Shown here piece after piece: positions 33,748 to 44,128 of a stretch of 64,000 bases of DNA. The notes under the pieces are model-generated. The model was not told the origin of the DNA. It did no database searches and worked only from the letters and a program-made list of their open reading frames with translations. Position numbers and translations under genes: made by a program. Numbering within the stretch: position 1 is the stretch's first letter; the number at the start of each line of letters is the position of its first letter. Origin of the DNA: Symsagittifera roscoffensis (lineage: Eukaryota; Xenacoelomorpha; Acoela; Convolutidae); contig NC_087066.1 of the NCBI RefSeq assembly GCF_963678635.1, forward strand, positions 64,672,282 to 64,736,281. Direction: 5' to 3'.

Positions 33748-34664
33748 CACGAGTTAAATTTTTAGGACATAATATAGAAAGAAAGACAATAACTCCATTA
33801 AAATCACGCATTGATGCTATTCAAAAACTTCAACCACCAACAAACAAAAAGAAAATCCAAGAATTCCTTGGAATGTTGAATTTTTTAAGCAAATACGTTT
33901 ATAAAATGCAATTATATTTAAGACCATTCTATAATATCCTCAGACAACAAAATAATTTTGAATGGAATACAGAACATCAAACACGATTTGAAGAAATTAA
34001 AAAACTTTTAAATGAACAAATTTCAAATACAATTCCAGATCCAAATCAACCATTCTATGCAATGTGCGATGCTTCAAATTTTGGCATCGGCGCAGCATTA
34101 TTACAATCACACAATGGTACAAATAAAATGAACCTTATATCAGCAAATTCTCGATTATTCACTCAAGCAGAGCTACGACTCTCAACTTTAATGAGAGAAT
34201 GTACAGCTATAATTTATACACTTACAGAATATGAATTTCTGATACTTGGATCAAAACATCCAACAGTTCTATTCACCGATCACAAACCAATCATTTTTCT
34301 CTTTACACAAAAGTCAAACCCAAATCACCGAGTTTATAGATTTCAATTAATTCTAATGAAATTTCCAAACTTACATATAGTTTGGACAGCAGGAAAGAAT
34401 CTTGCATTACCAGATACATTAAGTCGAAATACACCACCTGAATTACTTACACGAAAAACTACAGTTGAAATACCCAAAAATATAAAATTTTACCTTGCAG
34501 AAAACGAAACATCACCCCGACTAGAATGCAAATATGCAGTAAAAACTGACATTGAACAATCACAGATAAATAACTTACAACACTTCCCACTTTACTTAGA
34601 TTGCCAAAATAACCACTACGAAGTTGACCTACTTGGAACATCAACTTTCAAACCAATTCCATAA
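33748..34664 (+). CDS. pol: Pol part 2: RT thumb and RNase H
   Basis: Coding continues from about 33722 in a new frame. It reads a thumb segment with KFLGH and IQEFLGMLNFLSKYV, then the connecting region, then the gypsy-type RNase H: FYAMCDASNFGIGAALLQ (catalytic Asp), a Glu in MRECTAIIYTL, and LFTDHKPIIFL (Asp). The tether ends LPDTLSRNTP, typical before the integrase. The frame closes with TAA at 34662-34664; open coding continues in frame for about 26 more codons, so this stop splits Pol and is not its end. Confidence 0.88.
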
Positions 34665-34740
34665 TCACAATGGATAAAAAATAACACCCAACAAAAAAAA
34701 GTAAAACAACACTCGCATAAAAAAGACTTTTTTCCGTTAA

Positions 34741-36649
34741 TTGAAAAAAAATCTAACTGATAAAATAAATTTATCAGGACCACAAACAAATGATTCAAAA
34801 TACACAATAAATCAAGTTTTTGACCTCCATTACCCACTTGACACAATTCCTTTATCTAAATTAGAAATTGAAAACATTTTTCTCCCCCCAACAGATAAAA
34901 TTACAATTAATACCTTGAAACAATATCAAAATCTTGACCCAGTAATTAGACAACTGAAATCATGGCACAAATACAAAACTAAACCCGTAAAAGCAGATAC
35001 CACAATTTTAGGAAATAAAACACTCCTCCGATATTTTCGAAAATTTAATAATACAACAATCAATGAAAACACAGACCTTCTAGAATACCAATTAAATGAA
35101 TCTACAGTTCCCTGTCTCCCTTTAAGTATGATTCTCATAGCTTTTAACATTTCACATACACAAAACATTAAAGGACACTCAGGATCAGAAAAAACGTATT
35201 CAAATTTTATACAAAATTTCTATTTCCTAAATGCACCAATTTGGATAAAAGTACTATGCAATGATTGTATAGTATGTCAGCTAAATAAACCTTATCCAAA
35301 TCAAAAACAAATAGCACAAAAACAAGATTTTAAAGGACAGAGTTTATACTTTAACCATCGTATCTCATTTGATACAAAAGGACCAATTTCACCATCATCT
35401 GAAGGAAACTCCTACATTATGGTAATTGTTGACGCATTTACACATTATGTAGCACTCAACCCAACCACATTGTAACGCTTATTATGCTTACACAACACTT
35501 TATGAACACTGGATAGCCAAGTTCGGACTACCCGAAATTTTAGTTACAGACAACGGTACAGAATTCATTAATAATGAAATCATCACACTATGTCATTTAT
35601 ATAACATTAAGCACAAACCACGTACATCTCATGCACCTTGGACAAACGGCTTAGTCGAAGGTATGAACCGTTCACTACAAGAATATCTTAGATGTATCAT
35701 CAATGGAAATGATACAAGATACACCGAATGGTCAGCAGATGTAAAATTATTTCCCTTAGCATATAATTCACAAATTACGACAACTCTAGGAATGTCACCA
35801 TATGAAATGGTTTTTAATCAAAAGCCACGTAAACCAATTATGTTTACAGCAAACTCTCATAAAAATGCACAAAGTCATTGTCATCCGAATAAAGACTCAA
35901 TTTGTTATAACTTACCTTTAAACACGCATGATGAAGATCATTTTCATCACCCACAAATTCTTAAATTAGCCTCCGGTACACACACCGAATGGATTTTAAA
36001 TAGAGATAAAAAACACAATGAAATTTACCAAAAAGTAACAAAAAAGTTGTTACAAAGGCAAAACATTAATGAACAAATAAATTCACGCTTTACACCAGCC
36101 TCCGATTTGAAAATTGGAACATTTGTTTTAATACCTAATTTTAACACTCAAAAAGGAATTTCTAAAAAATTACAACCCCTTCGTAAAGAACCATACCAAA
36201 TAATTGCCAAACCCACTGACGTAACATACAAAATCACCGACTCAGACCAAAAAGAAATTGTTCAACATCGAAACAATTTATTACCTTATTACCCAAAAGA
36301 ATACGCACTACGCGAACTAACTCAATTATATTCTTTCACAGGTTTAAAAGTTATTCCAAATCACCCACATACGGAAAGTGAAACAAAAGAGCAAAATGAC
36401 ATTCACCTCGAAAAACAAAATAAAAAATCAACTACAACGAAAAACAATACAAAAAAGCTAGATCAAAATATACCTCAAAAAGAAAGGAAAAATAGAAAAA
36501 TGACAGAAAAAATTATTCCCCAAGAACAATTAGAGAAATCAGAACATAGAGAGTCATCACGACTTAGAAATCAACCACGCAAAAACTACAAAACATTCAT
36601 TCCACAATCTAAAAAATTAAAGAAAGTTGAATTTCAAAAACAACTTTAA
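34741..36649 (+). CDS. pol: Pol part 3: integrase with GPY/F-like C-terminal module
   Basis: After a frame change at an A-run (34742-34749) the N-terminal zinc domain appears: two His in SHTQNIKGHSG and CNDCIVCQ. The first catalytic Asp is in SFDTKGPI. The frame is lost at 35475 and picked up immediately in another, which holds the second Asp (LVTDNGTEF, about 35550) and the catalytic Glu (GLVEGMNRSL, about 35650). A GPY/F-like segment follows (LQPLRKEPYQIIAKPTDVTY, about 36170-36235), then a Lys/Gln-rich tail to TAA at 36649. All three catalytic residues are present, although the gene is split. No chromodomain. Confidence 0.88.
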
Positions 36650-37650
36650 TTTTACAATCAATAATCTTTGCACCTCTGAAACATTTTAAACTTTCATTTT
36701 TCAAAATAACATGCTGACAAACACGCAGCAATTCTAGTTCAAAATTAGCCAATAAGATTCATTCAATCCGTCACCTTCTATAACTCTAACACAAACCAAT
36801 TAGACGAAAAAATATTAAACTCCAGGCATATCTATAACTATAAGTTTACGACCTCCAGGTCAAATATAGGCAAACCACTCCAACTTGACAACTAAAATAA
36901 ATATCACCATAATATCTTAACCCTCCTTTATCTAATAACGCAAAGATCAACAATATTTCCCCAACTCAGACCTCAGATACCCCCCAAACAAAAATGTTAA
37001 TTTAGCCTAAAGTAAGAGAACGACCATATTAAATTAGCCTAAAGTATAAAAATCTCAAAAATATCCCAGATCACTTGACAAATAAAAACAAAGTAAAAGA
37101 AGACCTCCCGAACACCATAAAAATCGCCCCCAACAATTTTTCACAAAACTCAACCCACTTGTCAAAAAACCAATAAATAACTCGACCACACTTGAAAATT
37201 GCCCCAAACAACAAAAAATATTCGATCAAGAAACCATTTCTTAAATGCTCTTCTCTCGATCAGTCAACATAATACTCAACATTTTCATAAACTTTTAAAC
37301 AATATTCAAACCATTATTCAAATTTCTTTTTGATACCTTTGAAGCTTTTGTAATAATCTTAATCATTTTTTGCAATATTTTTTTAATTTTCTATTCCATA
37401 TTTGAACTATACTTCCAACTTTCAAAAGCCATTGACCATATTCACAGGTACGAGACAAAAAACTTATCTAAATGATACGAACCATTTTTAGTAGAACAGA
37501 TATTTTTTTACTATTTGTAATTTTATAACATTTTTATCACCCCTCATCTTGACAATATGCAAATGTAAAAAGAAGGCAGTCATAACATTCGCCTTAGCAA
37601 CAATCCTTTTAATTCTTTTTCTAGAAGAATACTACAGTAAACATAAATAA
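36650..37650 (+). other. Non-coding stretch between pol and ORF P
   Basis: No ATG-initiated ORF of note. AAATTAGCCTAAAGTA occurs twice (about 36998 and 37034). A frame without ATG (37495-37650) reads two hydrophobic stretches and ends TAA-ATT directly before ORF P in the same frame; it could be an exon encoding a membrane anchor. A subgenomic promoter or splice acceptors for the 3' genes might lie here. Confidence 0.4.
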
Positions 37651-38804
37651 ATTTTTTCACTAAAAGATATCAATAAAAAACCCTCAAAAATTGCTAACCA
37701 ACAATCACACAGTCAGTCTTCACCGAAATCATCCCAGGAAAACCCAACACCACCTACAACTACCAAAAACCCCCAAACATCTACACGAATTTCTTTCCAA
37801 GATAACCCATATACCTTTGAAGAACGACACGCTCGCTTATCTGAACCACTAGAACCAGTTCAACGACAAGCACCTCTAAGTGAACCAACACAAAACTTGT
37901 ACCCAACACTACCACAAGAATTAAGTAGAATACGAAATCTTAGTCAAAATCAAAATACAGTTGAAATAAATAGACAAATTATACATCCACGACGAAACAG
38001 AAATTTTCAAACCCCCCGAGTTCATTTTGATATACCCCAATCCCCATCACAAAGTACTCCAGAAAACCCAATTGGTATATTACCAGAAACCCCTACGCTT
38101 CTTTCACAGCGTAGCACCTCAAGCCTACCCTCAGATTACTTAGGTTCAACACCAACATCTGAACAAATACGTGAAAATCCCTTTAACCCCCAAACCAAAC
38201 ATCACGACTACCATATTGGACAACACAATCATTCACACAAGGTGAACCCAATTTAATAAATGATCCAATAGATATTTCTACCGATACAACAACATCATCA
38301 TCACTACCAGAAACATTATCACTACCATCAACACCATCAATAAGCCAAAATTCACCGACACCTTTTCCTTTAAATTTCCCTAATAATCTCGACGCTAGAT
38401 ATCGAGAACAATCATCAACAAATATCCCTCTAAGATTAGACTGGAATACATTCACAGCACCCCCACCATTATTTGGACAGCACCCAGAAAGTAACCGACT
38501 ACACAACTGGGCACTTAATAGATTACAATATAGACAAGATATCCACGAAGACATTCGTGATCATAACATCCAAATACTCCAACAAAATAGTCTACAATTA
38601 AAATTTGATATCACGGTTAAACTAAACAACATTGCTCAACATCCTTACCCATTAAACCCACCAAATATAACAGCTCAATCACTACCACCACCATTTATAA
38701 CAACTGAAGTAATATATAAATACGACAGATATACCAAAAAGACAATTGGTTACATCACATTTTATAACCCATACTCAGGATTATCATACACATGTATATT
38801 CTAA
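37651..38804 (+). CDS. ORF P, unknown Pro/Ser/Thr-rich protein, split by one frame change
   Basis: The first frame is open from 37651 to 38256; no ATG is seen, so the start may come from splicing. The second frame is open from at least 38202 to TAA at 38802-38804, also without ATG, and reads about 190 further codons. Composition is continuous across the join: disordered, Pro/Ser/Thr/Gln-rich, then a more ordered C-terminal part with Trp, Tyr and charged residues (LHNWALNRLQYRQDIHEDI). The first part contains LYPTL (about 37897), the LYPxL form of an ALIX-binding late motif. Its end overlaps the env start by 13 nt. No homologue known to me; a proline-rich matrix or assembly factor is only a guess. 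Confidence 0.6.
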
Positions 38805-41011
38805 AAATCTTAATTTTTCTTCAACTCTTTTTTCTAGTAATCTCCAATCAGAATATAAATCCTTCTCCCCGCACAGGACCCCAAGACTTATTAGTAACAC
38901 ATTACGATTGTGAAGAAAATGAACAAAAGACACTACACAAATATGCAATAAATCAAGTATCACAATGCGAAACAGAACCACAAGCTATAGAAACTACAAA
39001 TGTAATAGCGACACTCTATTCAAAAGCCCGAGCAACAACAGTTATAGGATATAAATTCACAGCAACCTTTTCCGAAAAGAAAGTACATTGCTCACAAGTC
39101 TCAAACGGAAATAAAAACCGACTTGACCACGAATCATTTTACCAAAGTAATATCGAACGACTTTTACATCTCAATCCCGATGATTGTAAAAACGAGTTAC
39201 TCAGACTAAATATCACAAGAAATAAAAACACCGACAGAAAATTAGTATATTTCCAAGTTTTTGCAGATTCTGTACATCAAGAAGAACTTGAAAGATATCA
39301 GGGACATATAAAACTAGATGAAAAATACCCATACAACGGCGCACACGGAAGATTAACTTATGACATACACGATAAACACTGGATACCACACATTGGTATA
39401 AATAACCCGTCAAACTGCAAAGCAGACACAAAAAATGAAGGATATCAAGAAATAATGTTTTTCGATTGGAAATTACAACTCGAAAAAATACAACTCACAC
39501 GAGATTTATCTGACAACACAATGATCTATCAAGGAATTAGATTACCTTGTAAAAACGATCAAGGCTATTGTGACCCTACAACACGAACACAAGCAACAAT
39601 TGTTTGGTTTCCCGAAGATACATGTACAACATTTCAAGTAGCAAAAATACACGCCCGAATGATAAAATTTCACGAGAAATATTCCATACAATTAATCCCA
39701 TATGAACAAGTAAATCCAACACGAAAACAAAATACTGATTTAAGAAACATCTACAATATAGAAAATAAATTGACACGTTTTCAAATATATCAAGAAACAG
39801 AACTTGCATGCAAATACAGAAACCCACTTTACAAAACACAATATTCTGAAATATTAGTTGAATACGAAAAAGTTTTCGACATGACCACTGGAAAAATAAA
39901 AATTGACCCTTATGCCACAGGTCATCCCCTAAACAAAGGAACATCATATATACCAGTTAATTTTCAAAAAAGTAATGGTCAACCTGGTGGACATCTACAG
40001 CCACATGACACTAGCAGCACACGCTTACAAGAACTATCACTAATGAATAATTCTTATTTTGGTAATATTCACTATGATATTCACTTAGATATGAAACTAG
40101 ACTACACAATTAGTCGAAATTTTCAGGAAACGTCACTCTCTGAATTAGAAACACTTCACCAACTATGCAAATTAGAACGGACACAAATCCTACAATCACT
40201 TGCACTAGCAGTATTAAAAATACCCTACGCAGGATATTTATTATCAGGAAATAGATCAAATTTTTTAGACTACGAAGGAAACATTTTATGGTTTTATACC
40301 TGTACCAAAAAAGTATCACCACTATATGTTTTTGAAGATAAAAGATGCTATAAAAGAATCCCTATCTTTTATAAAAATAAAGTACATTTTGTTGACACAC
40401 TTTCAAGACGGACATATTTCTGGGATACCGCAGTCCCATGTGGATCAGAAAATAGCCACAATGTAGTACAACTGAACCCTGATGAAGATAAATATTACCT
40501 TCTTACCCCATACCCCACATTAATGCAATCACTCAAAAAGTTTTCACCTGAAAGCATTAGAGCTATTGCTCGAAACCCAAATATCGACTTACAATCAATT
40601 GGAATATATTCAAAATCGGATATCCAACATCACATTAGAACACAACAATTCCAGGAATTATTAACACAAATGGACACTATACAAAGACAATCAATTGACC
40701 AAAACTTACGCAAACTTGCCGAAACAGCAGGATTTGCAGATATCTGTACACAAGATTATAGCGGATATTTTAAAGACATTAAAGACTATATATATCTAAA
40801 CGGTGAAAAATACCGACCACAAGATATCTCACCTATAAATATTTTTAGCTTTGTTACACTGAAAAATGAAATTCTTGATTTTCTAGGATGGCCCTATTAC
40901 ATCTTAGAAAAATTGACTATTTTATACGCAATATTTAACTTTATAGGATTTCTTTTTTCTCTTTTAAAAGGAATCTATAATACATGCGCTATGCTATACA
41001 CACACAAATAA
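38792..41011 (+). CDS. env: Envelope-like glycoprotein, 739 aa
   Basis: A single uninterrupted ORF with the architecture of a type I membrane glycoprotein: a hydrophobic signal peptide in residues 1-18, a large Cys-rich ectodomain, and a hydrophobic membrane segment at residues ~708-728, followed by a short tail. A Cys-rich block near residue 253 (LPCKNDQGYCDP, then Trp-Phe-Pro and Cys) has the spacing of glycoproteins from some negative-strand viruses and env-bearing invertebrate retroelements. I see no RxKR-type furin site, which argues against a baculovirus F-like Env. The fusion class is undetermined. It follows ORF P with a 13-nt overlap and overlaps ORF X by 28 nt. It is the longest intact gene in the element. 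Confidence 0.75.
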   Translation: MYILKILIFLQLFFLVISNQNINPSPRTGPQDLLVTHYDCEENEQKTLHKYAINQVSQCETEPQAIETTNVIATLYSKARATTVIGYKFTATFSEKKVHCSQVSNGNKNRLDHESFYQSNIERLLHLNPDDCKNELLRLNITRNKNTDRKLVYFQVFADSVHQEELERYQGHIKLDEKYPYNGAHGRLTYDIHDKHWIPHIGINNPSNCKADTKNEGYQEIMFFDWKLQLEKIQLTRDLSDNTMIYQGIRLPCKNDQGYCDPTTRTQATIVWFPEDTCTTFQVAKIHARMIKFHEKYSIQLIPYEQVNPTRKQNTDLRNIYNIENKLTRFQIYQETELACKYRNPLYKTQYSEILVEYEKVFDMTTGKIKIDPYATGHPLNKGTSYIPVNFQKSNGQPGGHLQPHDTSSTRLQELSLMNNSYFGNIHYDIHLDMKLDYTISRNFQETSLSELETLHQLCKLERTQILQSLALAVLKIPYAGYLLSGNRSNFLDYEGNILWFYTCTKKVSPLYVFEDKRCYKRIPIFYKNKVHFVDTLSRRTYFWDTAVPCGSENSHNVVQLNPDEDKYYLLTPYPTLMQSLKKFSPESIRAIARNPNIDLQSIGIYSKSDIQHHIRTQQFQELLTQMDTIQRQSIDQNLRKLAETAGFADICTQDYSGYFKDIKDYIYLNGEKYRPQDISPINIFSFVTLKNEILDFLGWPYYILEKLTILYAIFNFIGFLFSLLKGIYNTCAMLYTHK

Positions 41012-41415
41012 ATAGACAAGCAAGTGTAGCACGCATACTATTTGCAGGATTTTTTGGAATTTTTTCATCATCAATAAACAAAGTTCTTTTAGACGCACAA
41101 ATAAAAGAATATAATACAAAAATAGCGACAAGACAGAACACATACGACGAAGAACATAATAATATAGAGGTAACGCCTACAGCACCACAGTTACCACCCC
41201 TACCACATAACCATCCATTATCCCTAGTCCCACGAAATTTCCGAAATCTAGCAATAACACATAATCCAAATTTTAGACCAAACATATCACAAAGTCCCAA
41301 ACAACATATAATGACACATCATTCACAAGATGAAAATACATATGAACAAATTATCGACCAACCCCATACCACAGCTTTTCAGTCTCAAAATAATAATTTT
41401 TGTAGCCCACGATGA
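40984..41415 (+). CDS. ORF X, unknown 143-aa protein with a hydrophobic segment and PTAP
   Basis: The ATG at 40984 lies inside the last codons of env in another frame; the ORF ends TGA at 41413-41415. Residues ~13-31 (SVARILFAGFFGIFSSSIN) are hydrophobic, then comes a charged helix and a Pro-rich stretch with TPTAPQLPPLP, containing a PTAP late-domain motif. The rest is Asn/His/Pro-rich. Its stop overlaps the ORF Y start as ATGA. It could be a separate small membrane protein, or a tail of Env reached by frameshifting; the sequence alone does not decide. Confidence 0.6.
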   Translation: MRYAIHTQINRQASVARILFAGFFGIFSSSINKVLLDAQIKEYNTKIATRQNTYDEEHNNIEVTPTAPQLPPLPHNHPLSLVPRNFRNLAITHNPNFRPNISQSPKQHIMTHHSQDENTYEQIIDQPHTTAFQSQNNNFCSPR

Positions 41416-43046
41416 GCCGACAACTTGGATCCCTACACCGCTCAAATTCCCATCCAACCAACCTCAACACTCCAATTACAATAATTCCACTTTTTAATTT
41501 CCCGCCACCCGATTTCCCCACTAGTAATATAACATCAGGCATGAATTCAGACACTAATTCAAATATTTCAGCTTTTTACTCCATTTCACAACTCAATAAC
41601 CCTAATATTGAAACCCCTGATGAATTTGCAGACTCCGAACCATCTCCATTCAATAATTTTCAAACCAACTCCTCAGTTTTTTCAAAACCCCCTTTTCAAC
41701 CAATCCCACCAAATAACCCACTCCCATCCATTTCTACACCCTCTTATGCTTCACAAGTAATCCCAACCTACTCTTCATTTCATTCAGACCGATCATCCAA
41801 TTCCCCAGATATTCCCCAAATCTCCCAAGAACTCGATAATTTTATCACCCTACAACAACAACTATTACACCCTAGCACCCCCACTATAAATCAAATTTCT
41901 TCCACAATAGAATCCTCAAACCCACCTACCCCTACTCCCTCTTCAGCTTATTCTGCATCATTAGCACAATCATCCATATCCACCGAATCATCAAATAGCA
42001 CTAATAGAGCTTATCGCACTTTTAAAAGAAAATTCCCAAACCATCCATTCCCAACCAAGCCAGGAACAGCCCGTGAATATATTAATCATCCACATCACAC
42101 TAACACGAAAGATTTTCTACCAATCACCTTACCTTCATTTCCACAATATACTTTAAACTATCATGACATTAACGACACACGTAGTTTTGTAGATGAACAT
42201 GTTTTAATGCCTACACTTCATTGGACCTCATATTATCATTTTACTAATCCCCTTTGCCTTCCATTATCTAATACTCATAACGATATAGAAAGAAATCAAG
42301 ATATGCTATATCGACTCACCACACCACTAACACACAGACAATTTATTTATATAGGATATAAAAAATCACTAAAAACATTCACTGCACCCCGAGCTAACGA
42401 ATTTACGCTAGAATATTACGATCATAACATCATCCGAACTAACCAAGACCAATTTTTAGATGATGATCGCTTCGCTAACCCACAACTAACAGAAAAAATT
42501 TTCATCAAAACACCATATGTATTTACACTAAATATATTTGATCGAAAATTTGATCACATTATTTCTGAAGCACTAAACGACATGCAAGCTTACGAAAGTT
42601 TTAAAGAAAAATTTCAATTATTTTCACTGACCTTCCACTTCCTTGCACCACATGAACGCGATTTGCACTGCTCACACGACATTATGTTACGCACTAAACA
42701 AACCCACACATATACATATTATCGCTTCATACAAAATCATTTTGATCTACACACACCCTCTAGACAACCACACCATCGTTTTCAATTCATCAATTCCAAA
42801 TACACCTCACCATTCTTTCTTAACTTCACATATTGCATTAAATTTAACCACAAATTATATAACTTAATCCAAAACACACCTTATGAGTTTGCAGTAGGCA
42901 CTGAAGAACTAACCACTATTAAGGCACTTCAATTGCTTTGGCCACTGCTTCAAACTAAAAACATCATTCGCATACTAGCAAAATTACTAACAAACTCCGA
43001 CATAATACACGACATCTTTCCCCACGGTTTTTTCCCCGACGACTAA
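41412..43046 (+). CDS. ORF Y, unknown 544-aa protein
   Basis: Begins at the ATGA overlap with ORF X and runs without a break to TAA at 43044-43046. Residues 1-~195 are low-complexity, rich in Ser, Pro, Asn and Thr. Residues ~200-544 look folded: many aromatic and His residues, a Lys/Arg patch (RTFKRKFPNHPF) at the junction, and helix/strand-like alternation to the end. No signal peptide, transmembrane segment, zinc finger or catalytic motif is evident. It is T/C-rich in codon third positions, unlike the A-rich gag-pol. Location 3' of env suggests an accessory protein, but I recognise no family. An unbroken 1.6-kb frame among broken neighbours suggests selection. Confidence 0.7.
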   Translation: MSRQLGSLHRSNSHPTNLNTPITIIPLFNFPPPDFPTSNITSGMNSDTNSNISAFYSISQLNNPNIETPDEFADSEPSPFNNFQTNSSVFSKPPFQPIPPNNPLPSISTPSYASQVIPTYSSFHSDRSSNSPDIPQISQELDNFITLQQQLLHPSTPTINQISSTIESSNPPTPTPSSAYSASLAQSSISTESSNSTNRAYRTFKRKFPNHPFPTKPGTAREYINHPHHTNTKDFLPITLPSFPQYTLNYHDINDTRSFVDEHVLMPTLHWTSYYHFTNPLCLPLSNTHNDIERNQDMLYRLTTPLTHRQFIYIGYKKSLKTFTAPRANEFTLEYYDHNIIRTNQDQFLDDDRFANPQLTEKIFIKTPYVFTLNIFDRKFDHIISEALNDMQAYESFKEKFQLFSLTFHFLAPHERDLHCSHDIMLRTKQTHTYTYYRFIQNHFDLHTPSRQPHHRFQFINSKYTSPFFLNFTYCIKFNHKLYNLIQNTPYEFAVGTEELTTIKALQLLWPLLQTKNIIRILAKLLTNSDIIHDIFPHGFFPDD

Positions 43047-43049
43047 CAG

Positions 43050-43127
43050 GTAAGTATAATTTATACATAATTTTCACTAATAAATATAAAATAAATACTA
43101 ACCATTCTTTACTCATGTTTCATTTAG
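43050..43127 (+). other. Predicted 78-bp spliceosomal intron just after ORF Y
   Basis: CAG|GTAAGT at 43047-43055 is a perfect donor. ATACTAACC (about 43097) is an ideal branch-point sequence, followed by a pyrimidine-rich stretch and CATTTAG at 43121-43127. The donor lies three bases after the ORF Y stop. This fits splicing within a subgenomic message or a 3' UTR intron. Confidence 0.6.
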
Positions 43128-44128
43128 ATCTTTAGCCTTCATACCAGGATCATCTGAAGAAACAAAAAAGCAAAATAAAAAAAAAACTTGTAAAATTCAT
43201 CACTTCACTAATATTTTCCACAAGATAAACTGATAAAATTTATACAAAATGTAGTACATTGATTTATAAATTGTTTCCCCAAAAGCAGTAAATTTCATAA
43301 AAATGAAAATTTGTAATTTCATTTTTTCCCAAAACTAGCAGTAAAATTAAAATTCTATGTAGTAAATTGATAAAACGAAAATGCAGTACTAACCTTTCGA
43401 TATTTTCATTCACTCGCACAAGAATTCTATCCAAACTCGCACAGCTCACCCACGAAGAATTGTTTAAATAATGAATTTCAGTTTCAAGCTATCACACTCA
43501 ACAACTCTAACTCGCGATAACAAGTTTCAAACTTTCCTTTAACCCGGTTGGAAAGGAATTATATACTAAACAAAACTAACCAACGCAGCTTACTAAACAC
43601 CACAAATCATAGAATAACATCATGACTAAGAAAAGAAAACCAACGGTACCCAAACCGGATTAACCCAGTTTAAAACTGGATAATTTATTCTTTTGAAGAC
43701 TATTATAAAGTCTAAGAAAGAAATGATAAAACACAAAAAAGTCGAAAAACAAACCCATACGAAAAACAATTTGATTTTTGAAAAAAGGACACAACCAACG
43801 AAACATAAGAAAAACCACCATAAACCCAACATAAAACGTTATCACATAACAGGACTTCTCACAGAAACCGCACAAAATCATACTCCCACTCCTGGCCTAA
43901 CCCACCAGAGAGGACGTCCTGAGCATGCTCTATAGCCGGCCTAACCCACCGCGCTACGTCCACGCTTTGTGACCACACTTCTATTTTTAATAAGAGGTAC
44001 TCAAGTGTGAGTAACTCTTCAAAATAACCGAACTAAAACAAAATGCTTTTGTGAAAACAACTAAATAAAATCATAATTAAAACACTGAACTAATAAAAAT
44101 TTTATAAAATGTAAACTATACTTTGCAG
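43128..44128 (+). other. 3' region of the giant element, mostly non-coding
   Basis: No long ORF. At 43895-43975 GGCCTAACCCACC occurs twice; on the minus strand this reads as a box A-like TAGCGCGGTGGGTTAGGCC, as in tRNA-derived SINE heads, though no clear box B follows. Confidence 0.35.

Noticed and set aside
37495-37650. A hydrophobic, membrane-like frame just before ORF P
   Set aside because: No ATG and a stop between it and ORF P. It is mentioned as a possible exon but is not supported enough to call as a gene.
42643-42867. A 74-codon frame inside ORF Y
   Set aside because: Its composition is explained by the ORF Y codons in a shifted frame, and it has no supporting signal.
43895-43975. 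A tRNA or complete SINE inside the giant element
   Set aside because: Box A-like sequence is good and GGTGGGTTAGGCC is duplicated, but no convincing box B or cloverleaf is seen.
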